Shown: positions 47,605-60,511, numbered from the stretch's first letter. The stretch is DNA of 64,000 nucleotides from Adiantum capillus-veneris (GCA_014529385.2 CM043963.1:107009412-107073411), one strand, 5' to 3'. Notes: generated by a model not told the origin, from the letters alone. Translations and numbers: made by a program.

Positions 47605-50455
47605 TCAGAGTATCTTTCCCCACTTGTGATTCACATACACCATTGCCTCTCTCCACCTTTGTTGACTTTCACGAGCTCCGGAGTTGTTGTATGCCATTGA
47701 TCTTTTAACTTTTTGTTGTTGTAAATGTCTGATGGCTTGTGCTGTTGCTGAATTTGCCAAGACTTCTTTTGCCTGCATTTGATGAATGACTCTACGATAG
47801 AACCATTCAAATAGTTCTCTCAAACTGTTAGCCTTGATTCGAGAGCCACCATGTCGTGTGTGCCTGAAATAAGCATTTCTCGCCATGTAATGAGACTTTT
47901 CCATCCCTTGGGTATTCCATATTGCCGGGTTCCCATACTTTTGTATAAAATATGGTAAATGATTGAAGATGATGTGCTGGATATGAAAACAGATTAGTTA
48001 GAATGTTTTACAGTCACATATTTGCACATAAGAGAGAAAGAAATACATGATAATACCATGTAGTGAGTAATCTGGGTGTCTGTCCATGCTGTCTTGAATG
48101 ATTTTTTCAGAAGGTTGAGATTTTCCTTGAACTTGTTCATATCAACTTGTGACCAGTCATCTTTGTCGCACATCAAAAATAGGATGTCTATTGATCGCCA
48201 AACCTCAGCCTTCGCGTTACGAGTAGTTGGTTCGTGGTCTTTGACTGCAATATGTAGCTTTTTTCAGCTCTGATACTCTACCTTGCTAACATAAGATGTG
48301 TTATATATTTTTCCATGTTTTGTTAGCTTCGGATCTCTTGTACCTTGGGGCTTAGATAAAAACCTCCATGCCTTCACCCCATCGATGGATGGTTTGCATG
48401 GGACATCCTTCTCAGCAGTTGATCTCTTTTCATCCCACTGGATTTTCACATTGCCACCATGAAGCCCCATATCCGACAGTACCATTTCTAAGCACTGTAT
48501 GGCTACTTGTCGTTCTGCGGAGTTCTTAATCTTCTAAGCAAACCCGATGTATAAGTAGACCAATTTTTCCACAATTCTACAAAGTGCATGCATTGTACAA
48601 ATGTAGACATTCACAAGTGGTATTTTCAAAACCGGTCGAAAAGCAGGATCCTCAATGTGAGGTGTTGGAGCTTTTCTCCACCACTTTGGGTCCATGACCT
48701 TTGCAGGCTCCATGCAGAACAAACACGGTGACTTTGCCATTGCACCCATTCCACAATTATACATGCACTTTAATGTTTTGAGGTAATCTGCAAGATGCCA
48801 CTGAACTTGAAAGTCTCCCCTTCCATCTAGACGTAGTACCTCTCCCTGGTTAGTCTGTTGATCAATCACCTCCGGAATATTAGTTCGATGGAACACCCAA
48901 TATAGAATCTCATGATCTTCTTTCTTTACCTGCAACACAAAATAAATGAGACTTAAGTAGATGTGAACATTTGAGCTTACCTGAGAATCTCGCTTACCTC
49001 AAACGCACTAAGCCACCATATGTTAGATTTTGATTGAACACTAAAATATAAAGGATCATCACTGGGACACTTTGAGAGGGCTCTATTCATTAAAGTAATA
49101 GTAACACGCTCTAGCTTTTTCTCTTTAACAAGCTCACACTCATCCAGTTTTAACACAAAATGTAATACCCCTCGTGACTCTTCAAATGTGATGTTGTAAA
49201 ACTCCACCATTCTCTTCTGTAATATCCGCAGGTCCATAAAAATATTGTTGAACTCATCGTATGCCATGTTTGCTCCATGGCCACTGTAAGTTGCTTTAAT
49301 ATGAAAGGGCTGTCCAAGATAGTCTCCCTGTGCCTCGTTAAGCTGAAGCCTCTCTTTCCAAACTCTTGAGGCTGATGGTAGAAGTTTGGATTTTATACCC
49401 TTCCTAACAAAGATGGATGAGACAGAATTTTGGATAGCCGAATATCCTCTTTTGCTTACACCAAGTGAATCAAGTGTGCCTTGTATCTCTTTTGCAGGCA
49501 CTGAGTTCTCTGAAATAAAGCGGTCCACTACATTTCGTTGTAGGACCTTAAACTTCTTGTCATGTACTATATCTGCTGCCAGGCTTCTACTTATAAGTGG
49601 CTTCAATCTCTTTCCTATATTGGCTTTGGGGTCAATGTTTTCCTTGTAAGGATAGATTGAATCTCTACATGAAGACAATGCATAAGTAAATAACAGAAAA
49701 TTTGCTTCACTAACACTATTTAGGCACATGAAAACAATGCATAACAAGAAAAAACAAAAAGATTACTTAACTAAGACAATGTAGCCAACCAAGAAGCATC
49801 ACCTTAATGCTCGGATTCTTTTCTTGAGACCTCCTGATGCAACCTGCAATGTTTCAAGATTGCGCAATTTCTTCTTTCGGATACGACCACCCAAGATGGT
49901 GTCCTTCATTTGACAACTTCGCATGTTTCCTTTCAGTTCTTGTACCTCTGTTTTATGTTGCAAAATGGTAACCTGATCTGTAGAATGTAAATGTGAAAGG
50001 CGAACAATCTCACATTGTTGAGCTTGGAGAATGCTCTTGTAAGTTTCAGCTTCTCTTGTAAGAGATTTACAATAACCCAGAAGGCCCTTTTCTCCATCAC
50101 CAGCAAAGGTCAATAAGCTTGTAGGATTTACAAACGGTGGAGACGCATTAGTCATTGGATTCTTAGGGTAGAGAGAGCCTCTCGTCCAGATATCTATGTG
50201 TTTAGCTCCCTGAGCTCTGAGCATGTCTATGGAAGCCAGAGGTATATGTGTGTTTGTTTTACTGCGCTTAATCAATGGTTGGTACTCATTGTCTAAATCA
50301 ATGTGAAGGTGATATTTGGCTCGTTTCTGGGTAACATTTGTGCCACTTGAGGAGTGCGCCATTAGCCAAATGTGCAGGTTTAATGGAAAGTGAATAGCGG
50401 CTGCGCCTTCGTCCCTCCATGTTAGCCTCATTCCCTCCATATTGACGAGGTTCAT
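47605..50455 (-). pseudogene. GT1 gene T: candidate DDE-type transposase, four exons, two in-frame stops
   Basis: Exons 50455-49803, 49664-48998, 48929-48057 and 47976-47605 have GT-AG borders and join in phase into 855 codons. Features are a helical, basic N-terminal third ending GGRIRKKKLRNLETLQ; HFVLKLDECEL (D near 395); LDGRGDFQVQWHLADYLKTL followed by a CLFC zinc-type pair (Cys about 509 and 512); and NTQGMEKSHYMARN (E near 757) before an Arg/Gln-rich C-terminus. An acidic residue, a second acidic region shortly before CxxC and a late Glu recall RNase H-fold transposases with a zinc insertion, but the assignment is by architecture only. Stops are TAG 48534-48536 (shared with GT2) and TGA 48264-48266 (GT2 has TGG). 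Confidence 0.62.
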
Positions 50456-50624
50456 TCAATGCAACTGAAAAGAGGATTATCCCTCAATCACTACGAACGA
50501 ATGTTCAGAAGAGTAAGGAATCTACTTAAAGTACACTTTTTGAACTTTTACTATGAAAGATCCAGCTCTTTTATTTGCCATTTTTTATAGAGAGAGAGAG
50601 TGCAAAAAATACATTTTCTTAGAA

Positions 50625-50657
50625 GGCCCTCCAAATGACCTCCGAAATTTCCTAATG
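50625..50657 (-). repeat. Right terminal inverted repeat of GT1
   Basis: Read on the minus strand it starts CATTAGGAAATTTCGGAG. It is identical over at least 60 nt to the GT2 end at 60312 and matches the left end over 33 nt. Confidence 0.8.
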
Positions 50658-50675
50658 CTCTCCCTACATGTTCTT

Positions 50676-50731
<56 letters not shown>

Positions 50732-50938
50732 TACTTTATATAATTAAGGTTGTTGAAATGGGTTTAGTAAAGGTATCCCTTCAAATGGTTGAAAAGCGAA
50801 AAAATCTAACTAGATTGCAATAAAAGAAAGAAATAAAGACAATGATTATGCAAGTAAATATTCATAAAATAGGTACTATGACATCAAATTAAGGGAAGAA
50901 TAAACCTCAAGCATGTTTCCAAATTCCCTTATATCTCA

Positions 50939-50991
<53 letters not shown>

Positions 50992-53150
50992 GATTCCTTA
51001 CAAGATGGTGACAAGTTTTCTCTCATGGATTTAGGTGGAGCTATCATTGACCTATTGGCTCCACTTCTATCTCTCTTTTCTACTAGGAATTCAAAATGTT
51101 GACCACATGGAAATTTAAAATTGAAGATTGCAGCATGGAGTATGGATTGGCCTCATCTATTCATAAAGAAAATTCTTTCAAAACCAATTGTCAAGAAATT
51201 CATTGTGTCTAAGTGTATTAGGGTAGCTAAGTTTTGCATTTGTATCAAAGCAACACATATTTAAGAGAGGAGTCTTTGAAGAAACCTTGTATCGGTGCAC
51301 ATGTCAATTGTAAAAGGAAGATGTATCTTAGCAAGGATGAACTTGTGTTATAAGACACAAGTTAAGCATGAGTATGGACAATGACGCTATGCACAGATCC
51401 ATGTAGAAAGTAACACAACTCAAGGGAAGGGCATACAAAAGGAGCCCAATGTTGAAGACGCCAAGGAAGAGAGGAAGCAACAAACTATTGAGGGTGTTGT
51501 CTACCTTATGTTTATGAGATTGAATCATTATGGGAAAGTTAAGTATGCTCTTTGTCTCTCCTCATTGTTTGACCAAGCTTTTCTCTCTCTTGGCTCTCCC
51601 ACTAGGATCACTATCAGATCTATCAAAAATAGTTTAGTGAACCTTTCTTCAATGAATACTGAAAATATTTTCTACTTTTAGCATGCTCTTTGTCTCTCCT
51701 CATTTTTTGACCAAGGTTTTATCTTTCTTGGATTTGCCACATCAAAAAATAGCTCCAGGACCAATTGTTTGCATCAATTCGATGCACAATCATACTAAAC
51801 ATACTACATCCCAAGAAAACATCACCACAAGATATATGTGCCTTCATTTCTTATAAGGAACTTTTGAGAATGAAAAAAGGTAAAAGAGAGATGGAGAAAT
51901 ATCTTTGTAAATTGTAAGACACATTCCTTAGAAATTCATTGCATTATATCAAGGGGTGTGTGTCTGTTTGTTTGTTTATTTTGTACTAAACTCAATATGT
52001 ATACACAAAAAAGCATAATGTTCAAATGACAACTAGATTTAGATAAGTGGAATGATTTGTACAAAAAAAACACTCAGTTTTAGATTCATTTTTGTACCAT
52101 TTAATGAGAATGATGCATCATTCCAATGATCCTATACAAAAGTAATAGAGCTATGGAGGTCATTTAGGTTGAATCAACAAGGATCTTCAAAGCTAGATTG
52201 TAGCAATGTTGAACCTTATTAAGCAAAGATAGAATTCTCACTTGCATCCTTATAAACAAGACATCAGATTTTATTAAACCTGGTTGCATATAACATGTGT
52301 CAAAGAACCTATCAATTGTTATCCATGTCATACTTAAAAATTATTAGCTAAATTACAATCCTATATGTACAAAAATATCTAAAGTAAAAAAAGTGATCCA
52401 CTTCTCAAGTTTACAAAGCCATCCTTTCCTTTGAAGTGTATTGCATAGCCTGAAAATGTTGATTGTAAAACAGATTTACTCCCAAGAAGCAAGTAATTTC
52501 TTTACGTAACTTTCATTCATGATAGAATCCAAGCTAGTCACAAGCATTAATTCAACCTACTTAGCCACATGTTTCTTAGCTTGTTAATCCATTAGTAGGT
52601 TATTAGAATCTAATCATTTCAGATGCAACTTACTAAAGGCAGGGAAGGCGCCATGTTAGGTAGTGTGGAAGATAGGAGTTAACGATGTGCATCTTGCCAT
52701 AAAGTCAGCATCATGTTTGAATTTAACTAACTAGGCCAGATCCATTGCCAAAAATTCATCCCAACTAGGAATAAGACTAGTCAAGAGTCAGAAAGGAACT
52801 GCAATAATCCATCCCAAAATTTCAAGTAAAGAGTTATTCCTTAGTAAAGCCATGTTATAAAAAATAGCTTTCAGCTTGCACACCAGTACCCAAGAAGGTA
52901 AAAAAACCTCAGTATAGTAAATAGAGCTTCAAGCCAAGAACAAAGCCTCAATATAATGCAGGTCCCCCATTCTGTAATGAGTGAGACATAATTATTTGTC
53001 AAGTTCCATGAACTAGAAATAAGTCCAACATTGTTTTTTGATACAGGTGCAAGCCCAAAAGCCAGTAAAGTATTTATTGAAATCGAGAACAAGAAGAGCA
53101 TGCCATCAAAGCCCTGCCAAAAAGCCTAATCTGTAGATCATCTCTACTTT
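50658..53150. repeat. Gene-poor AT-rich region with two (TC)n tracts and a weak tandem repeat
   Basis: (TC)n lies at about 50679-50728 and 50942-50987. The phrase catgctctttgtctctcctc recurs about 140 bp apart (51545 and 51683) in an imperfect tandem repeat. No gene or transposon motif is recognised in the remainder. Confidence 0.5.
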
Positions 53151-53159
53151 ATGCTAGAG

Positions 53160-53415
53160 CCAACATCTAGTATACAACCCCAAGTTGGTTGTGTGGGTTG
53201 CAAGAAAACATACAGAGCTTGGAGAAGACAAAGGAAGCTCAAGGCACACAACAAAGAGTGTATTATTTAGTGTGCAACGGAAAGATAAGATCGCCCTAGA
53301 GTGATGGGTGTATATACAATGCACGGGGGGGGGGAAACCTCCTAGTGAGGGGAAAAAAATCCCCGACGGTCCTAAGTGTGTTCCCACACGTCACTACCAC
53401 ATGTATATGATAACA
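53160..53415 (-). repeat. Probable 3' LTR and polypurine tract of copia Co3
   Basis: On the minus strand CTCCCAGGGGGGAT (plus 53416-53429) precedes TGTTATCATATACATG, a polypurine tract followed by an LTR start. The LTR contains a C/G homopolymer (plus 53324-53333). Its far end is only approximate because the partner LTR is missing. Confidence 0.55.
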
Positions 53416-53491
53416 ATCCCCCCTGGGAGTGATGCAGTGAACAAGAGCTCACACATAAAGTATAGGGAAGTGCCATCCCTTGAGGACATGA

Positions 53492-55798
53492 TCAGTCCAC
53501 AAAGGGAAGTAAGCCCAAAGATTTGCAAATAGCTATGAACTTATCATGAGACAATGCCTTTGTGAAAAGATCTACGAGGTTGTCATGTGTTGGCACATAA
53601 GCCAAGATGATCTCTCCTATTGAGAGTCTCTCCCTGAAATAGTGGTAATGCAACTCAATGTGCTTTGTGCGAACATGAAAAATTGGGTTCCTCGAAATTG
53701 CCAATGCGCTCTGACTGTCAATGTAGATGATGTTGGCAGTGTCCTATCCAACACCCAAATCATCCATAAGGCATCTGAGCCATACACACTCAATCGTAGC
53801 TGTGAAGACCGCCCTGTACTCAACCTCACAACTAGAAGTGGCCAGAGTGGTTGTTTCTTGCTCAACTATGATATGCATGATCTGCCAAGCATGAAACATA
53901 AACCACTCAAGGACACTCGCGTGTCAAAACAACTAGCCCAATCTGAGAAGCATGTAAATATGGAAGCAATGATCTCCCCTTGGGATAAAACAACCCAAGA
54001 TGTAAAGTGTCACCCAAGTAGCGAAAGATTTGCTTGAGAGCTTGCCAATTGTTAGACCTGGGCTATGCTTAGACCTTGGCCTTGTGTTGCATGCATAAAT
54101 AAGGCATCCATCAGCAGTTTGGTAAAGAGTGACATCAGTAGGATCACCAGCACCATGAAGACTCAATTTCAAACATGTTTCCAGGGTAGTGGAAATAGGT
54201 TTGCAATCCTCAAGTCCAAACTTACATAGCAATGGATCTATGTAATTTGTCTGGCAGAAGGCAATACCACCATCACAATGCTTAAACTGTATGCCCAAGT
54301 AATGATGCAACAACCCCAAATTTTTCATCTTGAAAGTAGCATTCAAATCAGCCTTAAATTTAGCAATGTGTATCTCATTCGGACTAGTGATCAACAAATC
54401 ATCCACATATAGAACAACAATGATAAGTACATCACCCTCACGCTTACATACAAAGTGCTTTCTGTTGGATTGTTACAAAAACCTTGTTTGACCAAATGAG
54501 TGTCAGCTTTCTCATACCAAGCACGAGGAGATTGCTTCAACCCATACAAAGCTTTCTTAAATTTTCACATTGTATCCTCTTGTCCTTTCTTGACAAAACC
54601 ATGAGGTTGCATTACATAAACTTCCTCAAATATGTCACCATTCTTTAAGAAAGCAGTAATAATGTCTGATTGATGTACCTCCCAACCAAAACGAGCTACC
54701 AATGTACATAGAAAATGCACAGTAGTCATGCGACAAGTGGGAGCAAAAGTCTCTTCATAATCTATGTCTTTCTGTTGTGCATAGCCTTTTGCAACAAGTC
54801 GAGCCTTATAGCAATCAATCTCACCATTCGGCTTACGTTTCAACTTGTAAACCCACTTCGTACCAATGGATTTTGTTCCAGGAGGCAAAACACATAAAAC
54901 CCATGTGTCATTTTCTATAAGTGCATCGTATATTGATTGCATGACAGTCATCCAGTTTTCAAAATTTTGTGCTTCATCAAAGACAGAGGTTTCTCAACAT
55001 CATGTGAACTGGAAAAAGCCAAAGAATAGCAATTTGATGCATAAGATGCATGGCAAGAACCTCAACGAGTATGACTAGACAAAGGTGCATCCAATTTATT
55101 TTCATGCAAAGTATGCACCAATAATTTTGGCATACCTCTAGCTTGCTCATTCTCAACCCTTTCGTGATCAAGTACATCATGTACATCTGCATTAGAAAGT
55201 GGCTGATTTGTAACATTTTCAGAAACCCCCATAGGTTTTACATTTTTGAACTTCCACCACTAAAAAGAGGCAATAAACTGTCATAAATGTCATGTGAGTT
55301 TACATTACTGTCTCTAATACATGGCAGCAAGGGCTGAACAAAATCTTCCACAAACAAAACATCACATGAAACGAAGATGCACTTCGTTTGTCGATGGTAT
55401 AACTTATAACGTTTGCTTTCATTACTATAACCAACAAAAATGCATTTGACAATCTTATCATCCAATTTTTTGCATTGTGCTTGTGGCACCAAAGCATAAG
55501 CCAAACAACCAAAAACGCACATGTAATCAACAAATGGCTTTCTGTCATGCCATGCTTCATATGGATTCATAGATTGCAAAGATTTTGTAGGACACATGTT
55601 GAGTATATAAGTGGCACACATGATGGCCTCAAGCCAAAACAAATGTGGCAAAGCTTGACTCTTGACCATACATCCTACCATCTCCATAAGCAATATGTTC
55701 TTCCTTTCGGAAACACCAATTTGTTGAGGCGTATATGACACTATACATTGGTGTTTTATCCCACAAATAGCCATAAAGGCATTAAATTCATGCCCCCC

Positions 55799-55829
<31 letters not shown>

Positions 55830-56803
55830 CCTTGATCGGAACGGAGGGTGCCCATAGTACATTTAGAGACATTTTCAGCCATAGCCAAAAATTGCTTGAA
55901 GCACATAGACACTTCAAAATTATCCTTAAGCATATACATACATGCATTCCAGGAGTAATTATCAATGAAAGTCGTGAAGTAAAGGTAATTGCCCAAGGAT
56001 GGAGTTTGCATGGGCCCACAAACAACACTATGCACAAGTTGCAACCTGCACGTAGCCCTAACTGAACCATCGTTTGGAACCTTCAAAGGTTGCCTCTTAC
56101 CCAAAACACATCCTTCACAAAACATGCTTAAGAGGTGCTTCAAGAGGCAGCAAAGAAGCAACCATATTAGATTTCTACAAACGCAGCAAACTGGCAAAAT
56201 TTAGATGTCCAAAACATGCATGCCAAAGTTTTGCATCTGAAATAGCCTTAGAATCCACAACTGCATTTGCAAAATTCTACCCACACTTGTCATACAAAGT
56301 GAGCTTATACAACCCACGACATAAAATGTTTGATGCAACAATCTCATCACCAAATCATGAATGGTACATTTGTCATCCTCAAATTTCACAACAAGATCAA
56401 GTCTAGCAAGTGCAAATATGGACAAAAGGTTCTTCTTTATCACAGGTACATAAAGTGAATCAATAAGTGTGAAAGAACTGCCATTTGCAGCAGTCACCAC
56501 AATTTTTCAAACTCTTTTGATCAGATAAGAGGCCTTGTTGGCACAAGTGATTGAATTTCCATGAGGGACATCCTTGAGAGAGGTAAACAAGTCACAATGA
56601 GAGGTAATGTGCTTTGTAGCACCACTTCCAAAGTACCACACATGAGCATCTACAACCACTGGCATACATACATCATGGACAGAAGGATCATAAGTGCACT
56701 TTGCACTATAAGCCCATTCTGCTTCAACATCATCATCACCATCTCCTTTCACAGAAAACTCAACAATAGTTGCATTTGTAGTGGAATCTTTGTATGACAA
56801 GTT
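53492..56803 (-). pseudogene. Copia Co3 protease-integrase-RT-RNase H remnant
   Basis: Fragments on the minus strand are protease 56800-56507 (reads FGSGATKH, so the catalytic Asp of DSGA is Gly), integrase 56197-55238, RT N-terminal part 54951-54565 (KARLVAKGYAQQ), RT with intact LYVDDLLITS (near 54406) to 53933, and RNase H end 53865-53492 (FHVRTKHIELHYHYFRE). In the integrase, the DQGG motif is expanded in frame into a long Gly run by a 29-nt C tract (plus 55800-55828). Several frame changes separate the pieces. The gag half is missing: the sequence runs straight into the Co4 LTR. Confidence 0.85.
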
Positions 56804-57123
56804 GTTGAGATGTCGAGCTCTACATCTTGAGCTGGCATCCACTACGGGTCTTGGCCGCTTACGGCATTTACTCACTGGCGCGTCAGGTGACCGACACAGA
56901 GGATCTCTGCCAGTGATTCTACAGCTGGACTACACTTATAGTGCCAGCCTAGTACGCTTCTAGCGAGTTCACACTTAGTGACCGCATGTACATATGTGCT
57001 ACTTTTTAGCTTTAGCACTTAGTCATTTTGTACTCTCTTTTCTCTGAGAAGAAGAAGAAGCTTTCCATCTCTGTGTGCTTTGTGCTTGTCTTGTGTAGCT
57101 CTATTTCATCCTCTTTCTTTACA
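56804..57123 (+). repeat. 5' LTR of copia Co4 and primer site
   Basis: The sequence ends TTTCTTTACA at 57123 and is followed by TGGTATCAGAGCC (57124-57136), a tRNA-Met-type primer site. The start is TGTTGAGATG (56804) or TGTCGAGCTC (56811). The LTR abuts the truncated protease of Co3 on the other strand, so one element interrupted the other. The 3' LTR is not in the window. Confidence 0.75.
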
Positions 57124-57403
57124 TGGTATCAGAGCCTGGTGCAGGCAAGAGAGGCTAAGAGAGCAAGAGCATCACAATCCCTTTGTTCGCAATCCACGAC
57201 CAGATGCCAGTTTTTCGTACAAGTTTCTGAACATGTCTCCAAAGTGCAGTACACAGAGATTTACTATACAAGTACATTGGTTGTATGTACGCTTGATTGT
57301 GGACACTCGTTGAGTGTAGAAAGCGTTACAAGTACCGCGATAGTAGGTTCAACAGATTTGCAAGTTTTTGCAGATTGCAGCTATTTTGTCTTAGTGCTTC
57401 AAG

Positions 57404-60311
57404 ATGTCTGACGGTTTCAGTCAGATTGTTATTGAGAAGCTTGAGAAAAATAACTACCCTGCATGGAAGTTCCAAGATTTTATTTCTATGCTTATTCTTG
57501 AGGAGAAGAACCTTGACACACCTTCTTCTCGTGGCAGAAATAATTCTGAACAGGCCTTCTATTCTAGCTCCAACAGAGGTAGAGGTAGAGGTCGTGGTCG
57601 AGGCCCAAGTGGTTGCAGGGGCCAATTTCGAGAAGGTCAATCAAATCAAAACAATACAGGTGGCAGGGGAAACCAGTCTCAAGGCAGGGGGAGTCAAAGA
57701 GGTCGTGGTGCAGGATGAAGCAGGCAGCAACATACTGCAGATAGCAGAGAATGTTGGACTTGTGGTGAAAGAGGTCACATGTCATGTGACTGTCCAAAGG
57801 GAAAATCAAGTGGAAAGAGAGAACAGGGCAACTATGCATCTACTAGCAGAGATGCAGATCATAAGAAAAACGAGCGCATGTTTGTTATGCAGCATGTAAT
57901 GAATACAATGAATGCAGAGAATTCCACCCAAGATGATGTTTGGTATGTGGATTCAGGTGCCTCTAATCACATGAAGTCTCGTGGAGAGTGGTTTAAAGAT
58001 ATGCGCAAACCAGATGTGTCAGGCTATGTGCAAACAGGAGATGACATAGCTCACCCCATTGCTCATGTAGAGGACATACCTCTAAATACGAAGAGTGGGA
58101 AATCAAAGTACTTAGCAGATGTACTTCATGTCCCAAACATTACAAAGAATCTTGTTTTTGTTGGACAAATGGTTGAGCAGGGTTTGCAGGTTCGCTTCAA
58201 TCCAAATGGCTGTTATGTAGAAGATTTCCAGAATGGTTGTAAGCTGATCACAGAGGGCAAATGTGTGGGCAGAATGTTTACGATGAATGTAGGCATGCCT
58301 GAGGTAAAAGCTGCATTATTTGCACAGGGCACAGGTGTTGTGGCTGATGTTGACATTTGGCACAAACGCATTGGCCATGTCAATGAGCAGAGATTGCGCA
58401 GCATGCAATCAAAACAGATTGTAAAAGGTTTGCCCAAATTCAAGGTGGATGGTATGCATAAAGTATGTGCAGCATGTCAGTTTGGAAAACAGTCAAAGGG
58501 CTCATTTCCACATGAGCGCAATGTATGTAAAAAGCCACTTGAGGTGGTGCACACAGATGTTTGGGGTCCAACCGATACTGCAAGTATACATGGTTGCAGG
58601 TATTATGTCTCTTTCATTGATGACCATACAAGGAAAGTATGGGTCTACTTCATGCGTAACAAAAGTGAAGTGTTTGGTCACTTTCAAGACTTCAAAGTCA
58701 TTTACATATTCTATACCATATATGTAATAATAAGGTCATCTTCAAAGTCATCTACTTCAAGGTTCTCGACATGCATCTTATGCATTAGATTGTTACGATT
58801 TTGTTGTTTCTAGTTTATGTGATGTGGAGGAACCTCTCTCTTTTCTTGAGGCACAAAATTTTGAAAATTGAAAGGCTGCCATGCAATCAAAATATGATGC
58901 ACTTATAGAAAATGACACATAAACTTTATGTGATTTGACTCCTGGCAAAAAGGCCATTGATATGAAGTGGTTGTACAAGTTGAAATTTAAGCCGGATGGT
59001 GAGATTGACTACTATAAGGCTCGACTTGTTGCAAAAGGTTATGCACAACAGAGAGGCATAGATTATGGATTTTTTCTCCCACTTGTCGTATGGCTATTGT
59101 ACATTTTCTATGTGCATTGGCATCTTATTTTGGATGGGATGTACATCAATCAGTGCTTTCTTGAATGGCGAAATATTTGAGGAAGTTTATGTAACACATC
59201 CTCACGATTTTGTCAAGAAAGGACATGAAGATAAAGTGCACAAATGTAAGAAATTTTTGTATGGGTTGAAGCAGTCTCCTCGTGCTTGGTAGGAAAAAGC
59301 TGACACTCAATTCGTTAAACAAGGCGTTTGTAACAGTTCAACATAAAGCACTTTATATGTAAAGCGTGAGGGTGATGTAATTCACATCGTCGTTCTTTAT
59401 TTTAATGCTTTGTTGATCACTGGACTGAATGAGACACACATTGTTGAATTTAAGGCTGATCTGAATGCTACTTTCAAGATGAAAGATTTGGGGTGCGGTC
59501 ATACTAGCGCTAATATACTGAGCTAAGCGCACTTGGGCAGGACAATACTGGGATGGGTGACCTCCCGAGAAGTCTTGTTGTTGCACTCTTCCTTTGTACA
59601 AAGGAGCTAGCTTGGTTGTTTGAGCATTCATCCATGGTGACTAGGGTCATCGGTTCAAGTGACCCATTGACGTTCTTGGATGTACTTTGTCACATCGCAC
59701 TAAAGTTGTGCGATTTGTCAACAAAAAAAAAGATGGAATATTTGGGACTGTTGCATCGTTACTTGATCATACAATTTAAGAAGTGTGATGATGGTATTGT
59801 CTTGTGTCAACCAAGCTACATAGAGACATTGCTATGTAAGTTTGGACTTGAGGACTACAAACCTATTGCTACTCCCATGGAATCGGGTTTGAAATTGAGT
59901 CTTCATGATGCTGGTGATCCTACCGACGTCATTCTTTATCAAACTATTGTTGGATGCATTATTTATGTATGCAATAGAAGGCCAGATATTTACTTTACAG
60001 TCTCACAGGTTAGAAAATATACGCATAGCCGAGGGTCTAAGCATTTACATGTCAAGAGTATTTTTCACTATTAGAGTGGTACTTTACATCTTGGCTTGTT
60101 TTATCCCAAGTGGAGAGCATTGCCACCAGATTTACATGCTTTTTCGAACTCGGATTAGGCTGGTCGTTTTGACATGTGAGTGTCCACAAGTGGTTTTTGT
60201 TCCATGCTCCGTACTTCATGCATATCATGGTTGAGCAAGATGCAACCTGTTGTGGTCACTTTCAGTTGTGAGACTGAGTACCGGTAGTCTTCACAGCTAC
60301 GGCTGAGTACG
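57404..60311 (+). pseudogene. Copia Co4 gag-pol, mosaic and interrupted
   Basis: Gag starts MSDGFSQIVIEKLEKNNYPAW (57404), soon shortened to an Arg/Gly-rich stretch. The zinc knuckle CWTCGERGHMSCDC is near 57750, protease VWYVDSGASNHM near 57945, and integrase runs to about 58690 (HTDVWGP, FIDDHTRKVWVYF). The integrase core then breaks off. From about 58740 the sequence follows the Co3-type linker and RT (KYDALIENDT, KARLVAKGYAQQRGIDY, LYGLKQSPRAW), with stops and frame changes. A 5S-SINE splits the RT at 59493. RNase H ends abruptly at 60311, where GT2 begins. The DSGA Asp is intact. Confidence 0.85.
59493..59729 (+). mobile_element. 5S rRNA-derived SINE with 17-bp target duplication
   Basis: The first ~90 nt are a 5S rRNA-like sequence. 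They start TGCGGTCATACTAGCGCTAA, have a gap in the middle, then continue AGCTAAGCGC, CTTGGGCAGG, GGGATGGGTGACCTCC and GTTGTTGCAC, so the internal Pol III promoter region is largely kept. A tail follows with a tRNA B-box-like GGTTCAAGTGA (about 59652) and a terminal A9 run. AAGATGAAAGATTTGGG (59476-59492) before and AAGATGGAATATTTGGG (59730-59746) after are the target duplication (two differences). The host frame (KMKDLG...LLHRYL) resumes correctly. The length, poly(A) and long duplication favour a SINE3-type element over a Cassandra LTR. Confidence 0.85.
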
Positions 60312-60344
60312 CATTAGGAAATTTCGGAGGTCATTTGGAGGGCC
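60312..60344 (+). repeat. Terminal repeat of GT2
   Basis: 33 nt (and the following ~35 nt) identical to the right end of GT1 read on the opposite strand. The sequence immediately outside (gagtacg) differs from that of GT1, which fixes the boundary at the C of CATTAGG. Confidence 0.8.
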
Positions 60345-60511
60345 TTCTAAGAAAATGTATTTTTTGCACTCTCTCTCTAGAAAAAATGGCAAATAAAAGA
60401 GCTGGGTCTTTCATAGTAAAAGTTCAAAAAGTGTACTTTAAGTAGATTCCTTACTCTTCTGAACATTCGTTCGTAGTGATTGAGGGATAATCCTCTTTTC
60501 AGTTGCATTGA

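Noticed and set aside
59493-59600. Functional 5S rRNA gene
   Set aside because: The 5S part lacks a central segment, sits inside a copia ORF and is followed by a SINE tail with target duplication.
59493-59729. Cassandra TRIM element
   Set aside because: No LTR pair, primer site or polypurine tract; poly(A) and 17-bp duplication indicate a SINE.
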